Source: Streptomyces goshikiensis
Lineage (GTDB): Bacteria; Actinomycetota; Actinomycetes; Streptomycetales; Streptomycetaceae
Assembly (NCBI RefSeq): GCF_014650555.1
Contig: NZ_BMVE01000014.1
Coordinates: forward strand, 1 to 64,000
Direction: 5' to 3'
DNA length: 64,000 bases
A model generated the notes under the pieces. The model made no database searches. It was not told the DNA's origin and saw only the letters and a list, made by a program, of their open reading frames with translations. A program made the translations under genes and the position numbers. This document shows, one piece after another, positions 16,482 to 25,222 of this stretch (positions within the stretch are counted from its first letter, which is position 1; each line of letters starts with the position of its first letter).

Positions 16482-16552
16482 GACATACCTCTCCTCGCAG
16501 CCGCGCACGGCCGTTGGGTTTCGTAAGGGATTACATTTCAACGATCCATGTA

Positions 16553-16578
16553 TTTCCCGGTTTGACTGACCGGGGATC
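16553..16578 (-). promoter_or_regulatory. Palindromic operator-like site B
   Basis: On the minus strand: GATCCCCGGT, CAGTCA, AACCGGGAAA. It is the same site as A and D with two changes in the right half. Downstream comes CGTTGAAATGTA, which resembles CATTGAAGTAG after site D. It lies between the methyltransferase stop and the DUF4913 start and points toward DUF4913. Confidence 0.65.
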
Positions 16579-16645
16579 GCGTGCCATTAAGCTCCCAGCC
16601 GCAGGGGCAGGAAGGCGAAATGCCCCTGCGGCAGGCGGGCGAGAG

Positions 16646-17401
16646 TCAGGCGGAGAGGACGAAGTCGTCCTGGGAATAGGCCTGCTGCAGAGACTCCGCA
16701 AGCCGTTCGGAGGCGATCTCGGCGTAGTGCTTGGCCTTCTCGACGCCGATGAAGTCGCGGCCCTCCAGCAGGGCCGCGACGCCGGTGGAGCCGGATCCGG
16801 CGCAGAAGTCGAGGACGGTGCCGCCCGGAGGGCTGATCTTGACGAGCTCGCGCATCACCTCGACGGGCTTCTGCGTGATGTGCTGCCGCTTCCGGCCGCT
16901 CGGCTGCGAGCCGGAGTACAGGCCCGGGAGGTAGACCTCGTTACGGGAGCCGTCCATGTCCCCGTTCGACCCCCAGACGATGAACTCGCAGTTCTGGGTG
17001 AACCGTCCCTTCTGCGGCCGGGCGGCGGGCTTGTGCCAGGCCAGGACCCCGCGCCATGTCCAGCCGGCGGCCTGGATCGCGTCGGTGGTGATGGGCAGCT
17101 GGCGCCAGTCGGTGAACAGCAGCGCCGTGCCGCCGGGGCGGGTGAGCCGGTGGGCTTCGGTCATGATCTGCGTCAGCCAGAAGCCGTAGCTGCGCTGGTC
17201 CATATTCTCGCCGGTGAAGTCCGGCAGAGAGTGGCCGGCATCAGCGGAGGTGTACTTCTGCCGGGCGCTTCGGCTCGTGCGCTCCTTCGCGGTCCGGCCG
17301 CCGGAGTTGTACGGGGGGTCGGTGATGACGGAGTCGACACAGTCGTCCGGGAGGGTGGACAGGACGCTGAGGGCGTCACCCTGGTGCAGGGAGAAAGGCA
17401 A
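16646..17401 (-). CDS. DNA N4-cytosine/N6-adenine methyltransferase
   Basis: 251 residues from TTG 17401, just before the conserved start LPFSLHQGDALSVL. The catalytic motif IV DPPYNSGG comes first (about residue 28) and the SAM-binding motif I DFCAGSGSTGVAALL near the C-terminus (about 200). That is the beta-class order of amino-methyltransferases. HITQKPVEVMRELV precedes motif I, as usual. It transfers a methyl group from SAM to an exocyclic amine in DNA. No restriction enzyme is adjacent, so it is probably an orphan used to protect the element or regulate it. First gene of the leftward arm. Confidence 0.85.
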   Translation of the reverse strand: MPFSLHQGDALSVLSTLPDDCVDSVITDPPYNSGGRTAKERTSRSARQKYTSADAGHSLPDFTGENMDQRSYGFWLTQIMTEAHRLTRPGGTALLFTDWRQLPITTDAIQAAGWTWRGVLAWHKPAARPQKGRFTQNCEFIVWGSNGDMDGSRNEVYLPGLYSGSQPSGRKRQHITQKPVEVMRELVKISPPGGTVLDFCAGSGSTGVAALLEGRDFIGVEKAKHYAEIASERLAESLQQAYSQDDFVLSA

Positions 17402-17523
17402 AGAGGTACCCCAATATCGGTTCGGGAATGGCGAAGGTGGGCTCCTGCTCGCTGCGATGATGCCGCCGACCCGGATGCGGGCATAGATGTGCCATAGGGC
17501 CATCAGGCGGTCATGCAAGGGGA

Positions 17524-17642
17524 GTTCCAAAACTGTAGGGCACGATCCCCGGTTGACCACGGTCACCGCCGAAACCCTTGAAATAGAGCCTTGATCATCT
17601 TTTTCTTGGTCAACCGGGGATCCGCACTTACTGTTTTGGAAC
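17524..17642. promoter_or_regulatory. 119-bp inverted repeat in the divergent control region
   Basis: Two 36-base arms face each other around a 47-base centre. Arm positions 17524-17559 and 17607-17642 agree at 30 of 36 positions. Both begin GTTCCAAAAC and end ATCCCCGGTTGACCA. The inner part shares ATCCCCGGT with palindromes A, B and D. The repeat lies between the leftward methyltransferase start and the rightward NlpC/P60 gene, so it is placed to control both arms. It could equally be a partition or transfer site, or a small MITE; no target duplication is seen. Confidence 0.75.
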
Positions 17643-17931
17643 TGCCCGGCGAATACCGTCGCTGGTGCCATTCCCCCGTCATGCCCACACGGAGGTACCC
17701 CCTGCCCTGGCACACCTGACCCGCCTGTGCGTCACCGCGAGCGGGAACTCGCCACGACGCACGAGGCACAGCTCACCCATCACCCGGCCGGACGCGCCCT
17801 TCTCACATCTCCACGGCACCGCGCGGCCGGGGCACCACACACCCCAAGGACACCCCCATGCCATCCCTGCGCCCTCCCCTGCCTGAAACCCAGCCTCCGG
17901 CCCGGCCCGGCGAGCGGGGAGACACACCGGA

Positions 17932-19071
17932 TTGAAGGCCGCAGCCGCCGCCATCGGTATCCTCTGCCTCTCCCCCCTCCTCCTCGCCACCACCGCCACC
18001 ATGGCGGCGGCCGGCAGCGGTGCCGCCTCGCGGAACAGTGCCTGCACCCCGGCCGGCACGAGCGTCGATACGTCGGCTGTCGCCAATCAGGTCGCCTCGA
18101 TCCTCGGCGGCCAGGGCAGCGACAGCAGCCTCCGTGTCGAGGGCCTGGAGCTGCCCGACGAGCAGATCCCTCACGCCAAGACGATCGCCGCCACGGGCAT
18201 CGCGCTGAAGGTCCCCGAGCGCGGACAGGTCGTCGCGCTCGCCACGGCCATCCAGGAATCCCGGCTGCGGAACCTGAACTTCGGCGACCGGGATTCGCTC
18301 GGTTTGTTCCAGCAGCGGCCCTCCATGGGCTGGGGCACACCCGAGCAGATCCGCGACCCCGTCTACGCCTCCACTCGCTTCTACAAGGAGCTCTTGGAGG
18401 TCAGGGGGTGGCAGCAGATGACGATCACCCAGGCCGCCCAGGCCGTGCAGCGCTCCGGATACCCGGACGCGTACGCCCAGTGGGAGCCGCTGTCCCGGGC
18501 CCTGCAGCAGGCCATCGTCAAAACGCTGCCGAACGGAGGCCAGGACCGGCCCGGCCAGGAGCCCGGCCCAACGCCGGGAGGGGGCGAAGGCTGCAAGCCG
18601 GGCGAGAACGGAGCCGACTGGGGCGTCATCCCGGAGGGCACCGTCCCCGCCGGGTACAAGATCCCCGCCGACGCCTCCCCCAAGGCCCGCACCGCGATCG
18701 ACTGGGCGTTGCACCAGCTCGGCACTCTCTACCAGTGGGCCGGCACCTGCACCGCGCCGCACGGCCCCGACCCCATGGGCCGCTGCGACTGCAGCTCCCT
18801 GATGCAGCAGGCCTACGGAAAGGCCCGCGTCCAGCTGACCCGGACCACGTACACCCAGGTCAAGGAGGGCGACGCCGTGCCGGCGAGCGCCCTGAAGCCT
18901 GGTGACCTGCTCTTCGCCCGCGGCACCGCTGTCGTGCCCGAGCACGTTGGCATGTACATCGGCGCGGGCCTGGTGATCAACGCCCCGAGGACCACCAAGC
19001 CGGTGCGGATCGAGAAGGTTGGCGACTGGCAGATCCTCGCCGTCCGCCGCATCCCCGCGCTGAACAACTAG
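17932..19071 (+). CDS. NlpC/P60 cell-wall hydrolase of the transfer module
   Basis: 379 residues from TTG 17932. A hydrophobic N-terminal segment (AIGILCLSPLLLATTATMAA) acts as export signal or anchor. Residues about 90-170 resemble a lysozyme-like domain (ATAIQESRLRNLNFGDRD, SLGLFQQRPSMGWGT). A linker follows, then an NlpC/P60 peptidase at about 245-375, with its nucleophile in RCDCSSLMQQAYG and histidine in VPEHVGMYIG. It would open peptidoglycan for the conjugation channel, like VirB1-type proteins. First gene of the rightward arm, followed by the DUF6112 gene. Confidence 0.85.
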   Translation: MKAAAAAIGILCLSPLLLATTATMAAAGSGAASRNSACTPAGTSVDTSAVANQVASILGGQGSDSSLRVEGLELPDEQIPHAKTIAATGIALKVPERGQVVALATAIQESRLRNLNFGDRDSLGLFQQRPSMGWGTPEQIRDPVYASTRFYKELLEVRGWQQMTITQAAQAVQRSGYPDAYAQWEPLSRALQQAIVKTLPNGGQDRPGQEPGPTPGGGEGCKPGENGADWGVIPEGTVPAGYKIPADASPKARTAIDWALHQLGTLYQWAGTCTAPHGPDPMGRCDCSSLMQQAYGKARVQLTRTTYTQVKEGDAVPASALKPGDLLFARGTAVVPEHVGMYIGAGLVINAPRTTKPVRIEKVGDWQILAVRRIPALNN

Positions 19072-19140
19072 CCCGCCGGCCGCCCCCACCCGGCCTGATC
19101 GGGCCCTCCCGCGCGCTCCGCGCGCCCCTTCCCTTTCCCC

Positions 19141-19191
19141 GCATACCCGCATACCCGCATACCCGCATACCCGCATACCCGCATACCCGCA
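19141..19191. repeat. 8-bp tandem repeat (GCATACCC)x6
   Basis: Six perfect copies of GCATACCC plus a partial seventh lie between the NlpC/P60 stop and the DUF6112 start. A perfect array of this kind can change length by slippage and so alter spacing between the two transfer genes. A single isolated GCATACCC occurs after the SCO6880-like gene (about 23.16 kb). Confidence 0.9.
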
Positions 19192-19226
19192 GGGCCATTC
19201 GGCCTGCGGCCGCAAGGAGCACAGCC

Positions 19227-19541
19227 ATACCCATTTCACTCGCAGACCGCGTCATCTACCTCGCCTACGACCCCGGCATCACCCCGAAGGAGGGCGGCCT
19301 CCCGGGACTCGACGTCCTGAAGAAGGTCGTCAGCTCGATCAACATGTTCGGCATCATCGCCGTCGTCGGCGCCCTGGCCATCTCGCTCGGAGTGTGGGCC
19401 TGGGGCCACCACTCCGGCGGCCACCAGGCCGAGGCCAACGGAAAAAAGGGCGCCGTCGTCAGCGCCGGTGCCGCTCTCGGCCTCGGCGCGGCCAACGGGA
19501 TCGTCGCGTTCTTCTCGGCCCTCGGAACGCAGGTCAAGTAA
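19227..19541 (+). CDS. DUF6112-like membrane protein, apparent ATA start
   Basis: 104 residues. The family pattern is clear: VIYLAYDPGITPKEGGLPGL, DVLKKVVSSINMFG, two membrane helices (GIIAVVGALAISLGVWAWG; GAVVSAGAALGLGAANGIVA), then the short FFSALGTQVK end. The first ATG in frame (19344) would remove the first third. The codon seven bases after AAGGAG is ATA (19227), an allowed but very rare start; ATT at 19233 is the only alternative. A G-to-A change or base-call error is possible. DUF6112 proteins accompany actinomycete T4SS-like transfer loci as VirB2/TrbC-like membrane subunits (inference). Ends in TAATG overlap with the next gene. Confidence 0.7.
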   Translation: MPISLADRVIYLAYDPGITPKEGGLPGLDVLKKVVSSINMFGIIAVVGALAISLGVWAWGHHSGGHQAEANGKKGAVVSAGAALGLGAANGIVAFFSALGTQVK

Positions 19542-20224
19542 TGCCGAAACGTTCTCTCTCACCGCTTCACCGGGCCACCACCCACTGGTCGACCGGCCGC
19601 CGCGTCCTCGTCGGCGCCCTCGTGATCACCGTCCTGCTCACGGTTGCCGGATTCGCCGCCTGGTTCACCAACCGTGGCGAACAGCACGCCGGTGGGCAGA
19701 GGTCGTCGGCTCCCGCGCCCAGCGCTCCGGCTGACACGGCTGCGAAGCCGAGCACCGGTACGGGCTCTGTCCCGGCTCCGCCCAAGATCTCCGACCCGCT
19801 CGCCTACGGCCGGGCGGCGGCGGTGATGCTCTGGTCCTACGACAGCCGCGCCACCACGCGCGACCAGCAGCTCGCCGGCATGAACGCCTGGATGACCAGC
19901 GAGACGAAATACACCGACTGGACCGCGGTCTCCCGCCAGGTCCCTGACCCGGTGCTGTGGTCGCGCATGACCGACAGCGCCCAGCACGCCACTGCCGCGG
20001 TCGGTGAGGCTCAATTCCCATCGGCGTTCAAGCAGGCCCTGGCCGAGAACCCGTCCGCGCTGACCGAGGCGTACATCTACGCGGTCACCGTCACCGGCAA
20101 GCAGACCATCGCTTGGAAGGACGGCGGGGGCGGTGCCGAGGACCGCTCGGTCACCCTCGCCGTCCAGTGCCGGCCCGGCAGCGACTGCGCCCTTGTGTCC
20201 ATCGCCCCCAGCGTCGCCCCGTAG
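19541..20224 (+). CDS. Bitopic transfer protein, VirB8/TcpC-like by context
   Basis: 227 residues: a short basic cytoplasmic start, one membrane helix (VLVGALVITVLLTVAGFAAW), a Pro/Ala linker, and an extracellular domain of about 140 residues (DPLAYGRAAAVMLWSYDSRA, VTVTGKQTIAWKDGG). That layout is the one used by VirB8/TcpC channel proteins; sequence identity to them is not visible. Its ATG overlaps the DUF6112 stop by one base. Probably a structural subunit of the conjugation channel. Confidence 0.65.
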   Translation: MPKRSLSPLHRATTHWSTGRRVLVGALVITVLLTVAGFAAWFTNRGEQHAGGQRSSAPAPSAPADTAAKPSTGTGSVPAPPKISDPLAYGRAAAVMLWSYDSRATTRDQQLAGMNAWMTSETKYTDWTAVSRQVPDPVLWSRMTDSAQHATAAVGEAQFPSAFKQALAENPSALTEAYIYAVTVTGKQTIAWKDGGGGAEDRSVTLAVQCRPGSDCALVSIAPSVAP

Positions 20225-20256
20225 CACGCCACTGAAGATAGGGAGGTACCTCTCCA

Positions 20257-21603
20257 GTGGACTTCTGTTCTCTGCCCGTCGCCAGCAAGCTGTGCACCGC
20301 GGCCGACGCCATCGACTTCGTCTCCGATCCCGGCAAGGCCATCACCGAGGGGATCGGCAACTGGATCGCGAAATCGTCCGGTGACCTCGCCGCCGCAGCA
20401 GCCGATCTCGCCGCCGACGCCGTCAACGTCACCACCAAGGTGGACCTGAACGCGGGCTGGTTCCGCGACAACTATCAGCTGATCCTGCCGATCGGCCTGG
20501 TCCTGCTCGTCGGGACCTTCTGCGCCCAGCTGGTGCGCGCCGCGGTCCAGCGCGACGGACGCGCCCTGGCCCAAGCCTTCACCGGCACGGCGGCAGGCAC
20601 CATCTTCGCCTTCGCGGCCATCGCCGGCACCACCGTCGCCATCGAGGTGGTGGACGCCCTGTCCGACGGCCTGTTCGCCGCGGCAGGATCCTCGATCGAG
20701 GACTCCGTGCGCCGCATGGTCAAGGTGTCCCAGGTCGCGTCCATGGTGCCGCTCGGCTGGATGGTGCCCGCCATCGTCGGGATCGGATCCGCCATAGGGG
20801 CGATCCTCTACTGGTGCGTGATGATGGTCCGCAAGGTCGGCATTCTCGTCCTCGTCACCCTGGCAGTATTCGCCGCTTCGGGTGGCGGCTGGGAGGTCGC
20901 GCGGCGCTGGCGCCGGGGCTGGATCGAAGCCACTGCCACCCTCGTGGTCAGCAAGCTGCTGATGACGATCGTGTTCCTCCTCGGCGTCTCCGCCATGGGC
21001 AAGACCGAGGCCAAGGACGGTACCGGCGCGCTGGCCGACTGCCTCGCCGGCATCGTCGTCATGATGCTCGTCCTGCTCTGCCCCTACGCCACGTTCAAGT
21101 TCGTGCACTGGGCGGCGGAAAGCGCTGACGGCGAGTCCCTGCACCGCTCCGGCGGAGCCGGTGCGACGATCGCCAAACAGCACGCCGAGAAGGCGACCCG
21201 CAAGGCCACCGCGATGGCCACGACCGCCGGCACCGGCGGCGCCGCTGCCGGAGCAGGTGCCGCGCCCCAGGGCCCGGCCAGCGTGCCGGGGCAGTTCCCC
21301 GGCGACATCGCCTCCCACTCCTCCGGCGGCGGAGGCCAGGAAGGCGGGAGTGGACTCTCCCCGGCCGCAGGCGCGTTCAAGAGCGGCATGGAGAAGGCCG
21401 TGCAGCCCCCGCCGACCAGCGCGGGCCAGGACACCAACGGCCACTTCGGCGGAAACCCGGGCCCGCAGTCCGGATCCGGCGGCGGCACCGGGCCCGTGCC
21501 GCGCAGCACCCAGGAGGGCTCGCCACCGAGCGCACCCTCCGCACACGGTCCGGCCGTCGGAAGCAGTCCCTTCACCGCGCCGCCGCCCTCCACCGGTTCC
21601 TGA
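20257..21603 (+). CDS. Multi-span transfer membrane protein (VirB6/TrbL-like)
   Basis: 448 residues from GTG 20257 behind GGGAGG. Five to seven membrane helices occupy about 75-290 (LILPIGLVLLVGTFCAQLV, TIFAFAAIAGTTVAIEVV, VPLGWMVPAIVGIGSAIG, ILVLVTLAVFAAS, MTIVFLLGVSAMG, IVVMMLVLLCPYATF). A Gly/Ala/Pro-rich cytoplasmic tail follows. Length and layout match the polytopic channel protein preceding SCO6880-type genes (SCO6881-like). Forms the inner-membrane part of the channel; role inferred from layout and neighbours. Confidence 0.75.
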   Translation: MDFCSLPVASKLCTAADAIDFVSDPGKAITEGIGNWIAKSSGDLAAAAADLAADAVNVTTKVDLNAGWFRDNYQLILPIGLVLLVGTFCAQLVRAAVQRDGRALAQAFTGTAAGTIFAFAAIAGTTVAIEVVDALSDGLFAAAGSSIEDSVRRMVKVSQVASMVPLGWMVPAIVGIGSAIGAILYWCVMMVRKVGILVLVTLAVFAASGGGWEVARRWRRGWIEATATLVVSKLLMTIVFLLGVSAMGKTEAKDGTGALADCLAGIVVMMLVLLCPYATFKFVHWAAESADGESLHRSGGAGATIAKQHAEKATRKATAMATTAGTGGAAAGAGAAPQGPASVPGQFPGDIASHSSGGGGQEGGSGLSPAAGAFKSGMEKAVQPPPTSAGQDTNGHFGGNPGPQSGSGGGTGPVPRSTQEGSPPSAPSAHGPAVGSSPFTAPPPSTGS

Positions 21604-21693
21604 CCCGTCCACGCCACCCGGACGGGACACGCCGCACACCACTGCCGTGTCCCGCCCGGGGCCCCACCCCGCGCCCCCGAAAGCGGCCCTGCC

Positions 21694-23157
21694 TTGTATG
21701 ACCTCGCTCTGCCCCTCACGATCAAATTCCCCCACCGCTCGAAGCGCGGCATCCTGCTCGGCCTGTCCCTGCCCCAGCTCGTCCTCACCTCCGCTGCCCT
21801 GGCCCTGCTCCTGGTGACCGTGGTGTCCACCGGCCTGGTCGGCGCCCTCGCCCTGACACCGCTCTGGGCCGCCGTCGGCGCCCTCGTAGCCGTCCGCCGC
21901 AACGGCCGGTCCCTGATCGACTGGGCGCCGATCGTCCTGCGCTACGCACACCGCCGTCGTACCGGCCAGACGCTGTGGCTGGCCCGGGCGGTGTCCCGGC
22001 CCCGCACGGACGGCATGCTTCACCTGCCCGGCACCGCCGCCTCGCTGCGCGTGGTCACCCCCTCCGGATCGCAGGCCGCAGCCGTCCACGATCCCCACGC
22101 CCAGACCCTGACCGCTGTTGCCCGCGTCTCCAGCAGGGCCTTCGCCCTCCTCGACCCCGCCACCCAGAACAGCAACGTGACCTCGTGGGGCCGGGTCCTG
22201 GCCGGCATCGCCCGCACAGGACACATCTCCACCGTGCAGGTGCTGGAGCGCACCGTCCCCGACTCCGGCGACACCCTCACCCGCCACTGGAACACCCACG
22301 GCAACCCGCAGACCCCGGTCGCCGGGCAGGTGTATTCCGAGCTCGTCGCCTCCGCCGGTCCCGCCGCAGCTCCGCACGAGACGTACATCGCCGTCTCCCT
22401 GAACCTGAAGGCCGCCAAGCGGTTGGTCAGCCAGGCCGGCGGGGGACTGCCCGGCGCCTTCACCGTGCTCGGGCAGTCCACCACCTCCGTCGCCCAGGCC
22501 GCCCGGAACGCGGGCCTAGTGGTCACCGGCTGGCTCACCGCCCGCGAGATCGCCGCCGTCGTACGCACCGCCTACGACCCCAAGGCCCTGGCCGGGCTGC
22601 AGCAGTGGTCCGAGCATGGCAGGGCCGAGGCCGACCCCGCTGCCGCAGGTCCCGTCGTCCAGGTCGAGGAGTATGACCGGGTCATCACCGACTCTGCCCG
22701 CCACGCCACCTACTGGGTGGAGAACTGGCCACGGACGGAGACCGGGGCCGGCTTCCTGCACGGGCTGATGTTCACGGCCGGCGTGCGCCGCTCCTTCTCC
22801 CTTATATACGTGCCTCAGGGGCTCGAGTCCGCGCTGCGCGATGTGCAGCGCACGAAGGCCACGATCATCGCCGACGCCGCCGAGCGCCAGCGCCGCGGCC
22901 AGGTCGATTCCGAGGCCGACTCCGTCGAGTACGGCGATGTGAAGGAACGCGAGCGCCAGCTGATCGCCGGGCACGGTGACGTCGCCCTCACCGGGGTGCT
23001 GACCGTCTCCGCTGAAACCGACGCCGCTCTCGACGCCGCGTGCGCGCAGATCGAGACCGCCGCCGTCAGTGCCCAGGTCGACCTGCGCCGCCTCACCTAC
23101 CAGCAGCCCGACGCCTTCACCCTCGCCGCGCTCCCCCTGGCCCGCACCGCCCTGTAG
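21694..23157 (+). CDS. SCO6880-family transfer protein
   Basis: 487 residues from TTG 21694. It starts FPHRSKRGILLGLSLPQL with two membrane helices at about 22-70 (PrgI-like), then WLARAVSRPRTDGMLHLPGT and a long soluble region containing YVPQGLESALRDVQRTKATI and a final TVSAETDAALDAACAQIE helix. This is the family named after S. coelicolor SCO6880. It takes the place of the N-terminal half of VirB4 in actinomycete T4SS-like loci. No P-loop is present; the ATPase half is the separate gene at 23.7 kb. Together they would energise substrate transfer. Confidence 0.85.
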   Translation: MYDLALPLTIKFPHRSKRGILLGLSLPQLVLTSAALALLLVTVVSTGLVGALALTPLWAAVGALVAVRRNGRSLIDWAPIVLRYAHRRRTGQTLWLARAVSRPRTDGMLHLPGTAASLRVVTPSGSQAAAVHDPHAQTLTAVARVSSRAFALLDPATQNSNVTSWGRVLAGIARTGHISTVQVLERTVPDSGDTLTRHWNTHGNPQTPVAGQVYSELVASAGPAAAPHETYIAVSLNLKAAKRLVSQAGGGLPGAFTVLGQSTTSVAQAARNAGLVVTGWLTAREIAAVVRTAYDPKALAGLQQWSEHGRAEADPAAAGPVVQVEEYDRVITDSARHATYWVENWPRTETGAGFLHGLMFTAGVRRSFSLIYVPQGLESALRDVQRTKATIIADAAERQRRGQVDSEADSVEYGDVKERERQLIAGHGDVALTGVLTVSAETDAALDAACAQIETAAVSAQVDLRRLTYQQPDAFTLAALPLARTAL

Positions 23158-23200
23158 CCGCATACCCGCCGCACACCCCGGCGGCAGCAAGGACCCCCAC

Positions 23201-23650
23201 TTGACCGACCCCGCCCACACCCGGGCCGATGACGCGCACCCCTACTTGCGGGCCGCGACCGCCGGCATCCGCCACCACGCCCGCCAGGCAGCGCGGACCC
23301 GCATCCCCGCCGACCGCGCACACCTGGACGTCCTGCACGGCCACCTGACCAGCCTCCATCTCTTGCTGGACCGGCTCGCGGGCACCGCGCGGCCCCGGCA
23401 TTCGGCGGCGGGAAGGCATCTGGCCTCTGCCCACCTCCGTCTGTGGCAGGCCGCGACAAGCATCCACGACGCCTTCCACACCCTCCCCGCCGCCGAACAC
23501 AGCCGCTCCGGCACGGACTGCCGCCCCGACCGGCTGCCCGAAGGACCGCCGGTCCTCACGATCTGCCAGCGCCAGCTCGCCTCCGGCCACGCCATCCGCC
23601 GCAAGACCACCCCCGCCGACCACGGCCCCCGCCCGGCCCGCACCGCCTGA
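23201..23650 (+). CDS. Small helical protein between SCO6880 and VirB4 genes
   Basis: 149 residues from TTG 23201 behind AAGGA. His/Arg/Ala-rich helices: YLRAATAGIRHHARQAARTR, LDVLHGHLTSLHLLLDRLAG, HLRLWQAATSIHDAFHTL. A Pro/Arg-rich tail ends RPARTA. No family recognised. Its position inside the conserved transfer module suggests a channel or adaptor function. Confidence 0.6.
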   Translation: MTDPAHTRADDAHPYLRAATAGIRHHARQAARTRIPADRAHLDVLHGHLTSLHLLLDRLAGTARPRHSAAGRHLASAHLRLWQAATSIHDAFHTLPAAEHSRSGTDCRPDRLPEGPPVLTICQRQLASGHAIRRKTTPADHGPRPARTA

Positions 23651-23680
23651 GGGCAGCCCCCGCAGAAACGATCCGCCCAC

Positions 23681-25222
23681 ATGTCCCAGCACCGCCCCGG
23701 CCGCCGCGCCCGCCGCGCCAGCGCATCCCCCCTGTTCACCCCGCACGGCCTCGACCGCGCCACCCGCAAGGCAGCCCGCCGTCAGCTCGCCGAAGCCCAG
23801 GCCAAGGCCCGTGCCGAAGCAACCGCCCACACCGGTGAACACGAGTCCGCCGGGGAGGAGATGCCCCTCCCCCTCTACCCCGCCGCAGGACGGCCTGGCC
23901 ATGCCTCCGCCCGCGGCACCCGCCTGCGCCTGCCCGCCCACCGCATGACCACCGCGGTCGCCGGCGCCGCGTACCCCTTCCTCGCCGAAGGCGGTCTCGG
24001 AGCAGACGGCATCTACATCGGCCGCGACGTTCACGCCGAAGCCGCCTTCACCTTCGACCCGTTCACCCTGTACGGCCGCGTCGAGGGCTTCACCAACCCG
24101 AACGTGTTGCTGGCCGGCGTGATCGGCCAGGGCAAGAGCGCGCTCGCGAAGAGCTTCGCCCTGCGGTCGGTGGCCTTCGGATATCGCGTGTATGTCCCCT
24201 GCGACCCCAAGGGCGAATGGACTCCAGTAGCCGAAGCCCTCGGCGGCACCTCCATCGCCCTCGGCCCCGGCCTGCCAGGCCGCCTCAATCCCCTGGACGC
24301 AGCCCCCAGACCCCCGTCCGTAGCGAAGGCCGACTGGGCGGGGGAAGTCCGCAAGCGGCGTCTGCTGCTCCTCGGATCGCTGGCCCGGACTATCCTCGGC
24401 CGGGAGTTGATGCCGATGGAGCACACCGCTCTCGACATCGCCCTCGACGGCGTCGTGACCGCCGCCGCAGCAGCCGGCCGCACGCCGCTACTCGGCGACA
24501 TCGCCCACACCCTGGCCCAGCCCGCCCTCCTCGACCAGGCCGCCGGCACCGTCTCCGGCCACTTGGGAGACGCGGCCCGCGACCTTTCCCACGCCATGCG
24601 CCGCCTGGTCCACGGCGATCTGTCCGGAATGTTCGATTCCCCCTCCACCGTCAGCTTCGACCCCGCCAGCCCGATGCTGTCCATCGACCTGTCCCGTCTC
24701 GGCGGATCCGGCGGCGACACCGCGCTCGTTCTTGCCATGACCTGCGCCTCCGCCTGGATGGAGTCCGCCCTCACCGACCCTCGCGGCGGCCGGCGGTGGA
24801 TCGTCTACGACGAGGCGTGGAGGTTGATGGCCCACCCCGCCCTTCTCCAGCGCATGCAGTCCCAGTGGAAGTTGTCCCGCGGCCTGGGCATCGCCAACTT
24901 GATGGTCATCCACCGCCTGTCCGATCTGCTGACCGCGGGAGACGCGGGCTCCCAGGGCCGGGCCCTGGCCGAGGGACTGCTCGCCGACTGCGCCACCCGC
25001 ATCATCTACCGCCAGGAACCCGACCAGGTCCAGGCGGCCGCAACCCTGCTCGGCCTGACCTCCGTGGAAACCGAGGCGATCTCCCATCTCAACCGCGGAC
25101 GCGGCCTCTGGAAGGTCGCAGGCAGGTCATTCATCGTTCAACATCTTCTCCATCCAGCCGAGCAGGCCCTGTTCGACACCGACGCCCGCATGCACTGTCC
25201 CGATCCCCGGAGCCGTACCTGA
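23681..25222 (+). CDS. VirB4-like conjugation ATPase
   Basis: 513 residues. Walker A is GVIGQGKSA (146-154), followed by VYVPCDPKGEWTPVAEALGG; Walker B is WIVYDEAW (about 363). The later VIHRLSDL and RIIYRQEPDQVQAAATLLGL are VirB4/TrwK signatures. The usual N-terminal VirB4 half is missing and replaced by the separate SCO6880-like protein, as in other actinomycete systems. A hexameric membrane-associated motor that drives assembly and substrate export. Its stop overlaps the next gene's CTG (CTGA). Confidence 0.9.
   Translation: MSQHRPGRRARRASASPLFTPHGLDRATRKAARRQLAEAQAKARAEATAHTGEHESAGEEMPLPLYPAAGRPGHASARGTRLRLPAHRMTTAVAGAAYPFLAEGGLGADGIYIGRDVHAEAAFTFDPFTLYGRVEGFTNPNVLLAGVIGQGKSALAKSFALRSVAFGYRVYVPCDPKGEWTPVAEALGGTSIALGPGLPGRLNPLDAAPRPPSVAKADWAGEVRKRRLLLLGSLARTILGRELMPMEHTALDIALDGVVTAAAAAGRTPLLGDIAHTLAQPALLDQAAGTVSGHLGDAARDLSHAMRRLVHGDLSGMFDSPSTVSFDPASPMLSIDLSRLGGSGGDTALVLAMTCASAWMESALTDPRGGRRWIVYDEAWRLMAHPALLQRMQSQWKLSRGLGIANLMVIHRLSDLLTAGDAGSQGRALAEGLLADCATRIIYRQEPDQVQAAATLLGLTSVETEAISHLNRGRGLWKVAGRSFIVQHLLHPAEQALFDTDARMHCPDPRSRT

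Noticed and set aside
4414..17401. Type I/II restriction-modification system from the Mrr-like nuclease and the methyltransferase
   Set aside because: The genes are 11 kb apart in different units and Mrr-type nucleases do not use partner methyltransferases; better seen as separate.
17524..17642. Insertion-sequence or MITE ends
   Set aside because: No target-site duplication and the arms are linked by sequence to the regulatory palindromes; control or transfer site preferred, though not proven.
19141..19191. CRISPR array
   Set aside because: Units are 8 bp with no spacers; a simple tandem repeat.
17803..19239. 478-codon minus frame through the NlpC/P60 gene
   Set aside because: Shadow; its end includes the (GCATACCC) array translated as RVCGYAGM repeats.
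20077..22377. 766-codon open frame on the minus strand opposite the transfer genes
   Set aside because: Gly/Arg/Val-rich shadow of the real plus-strand genes; no family motif and lies across three well-supported genes.
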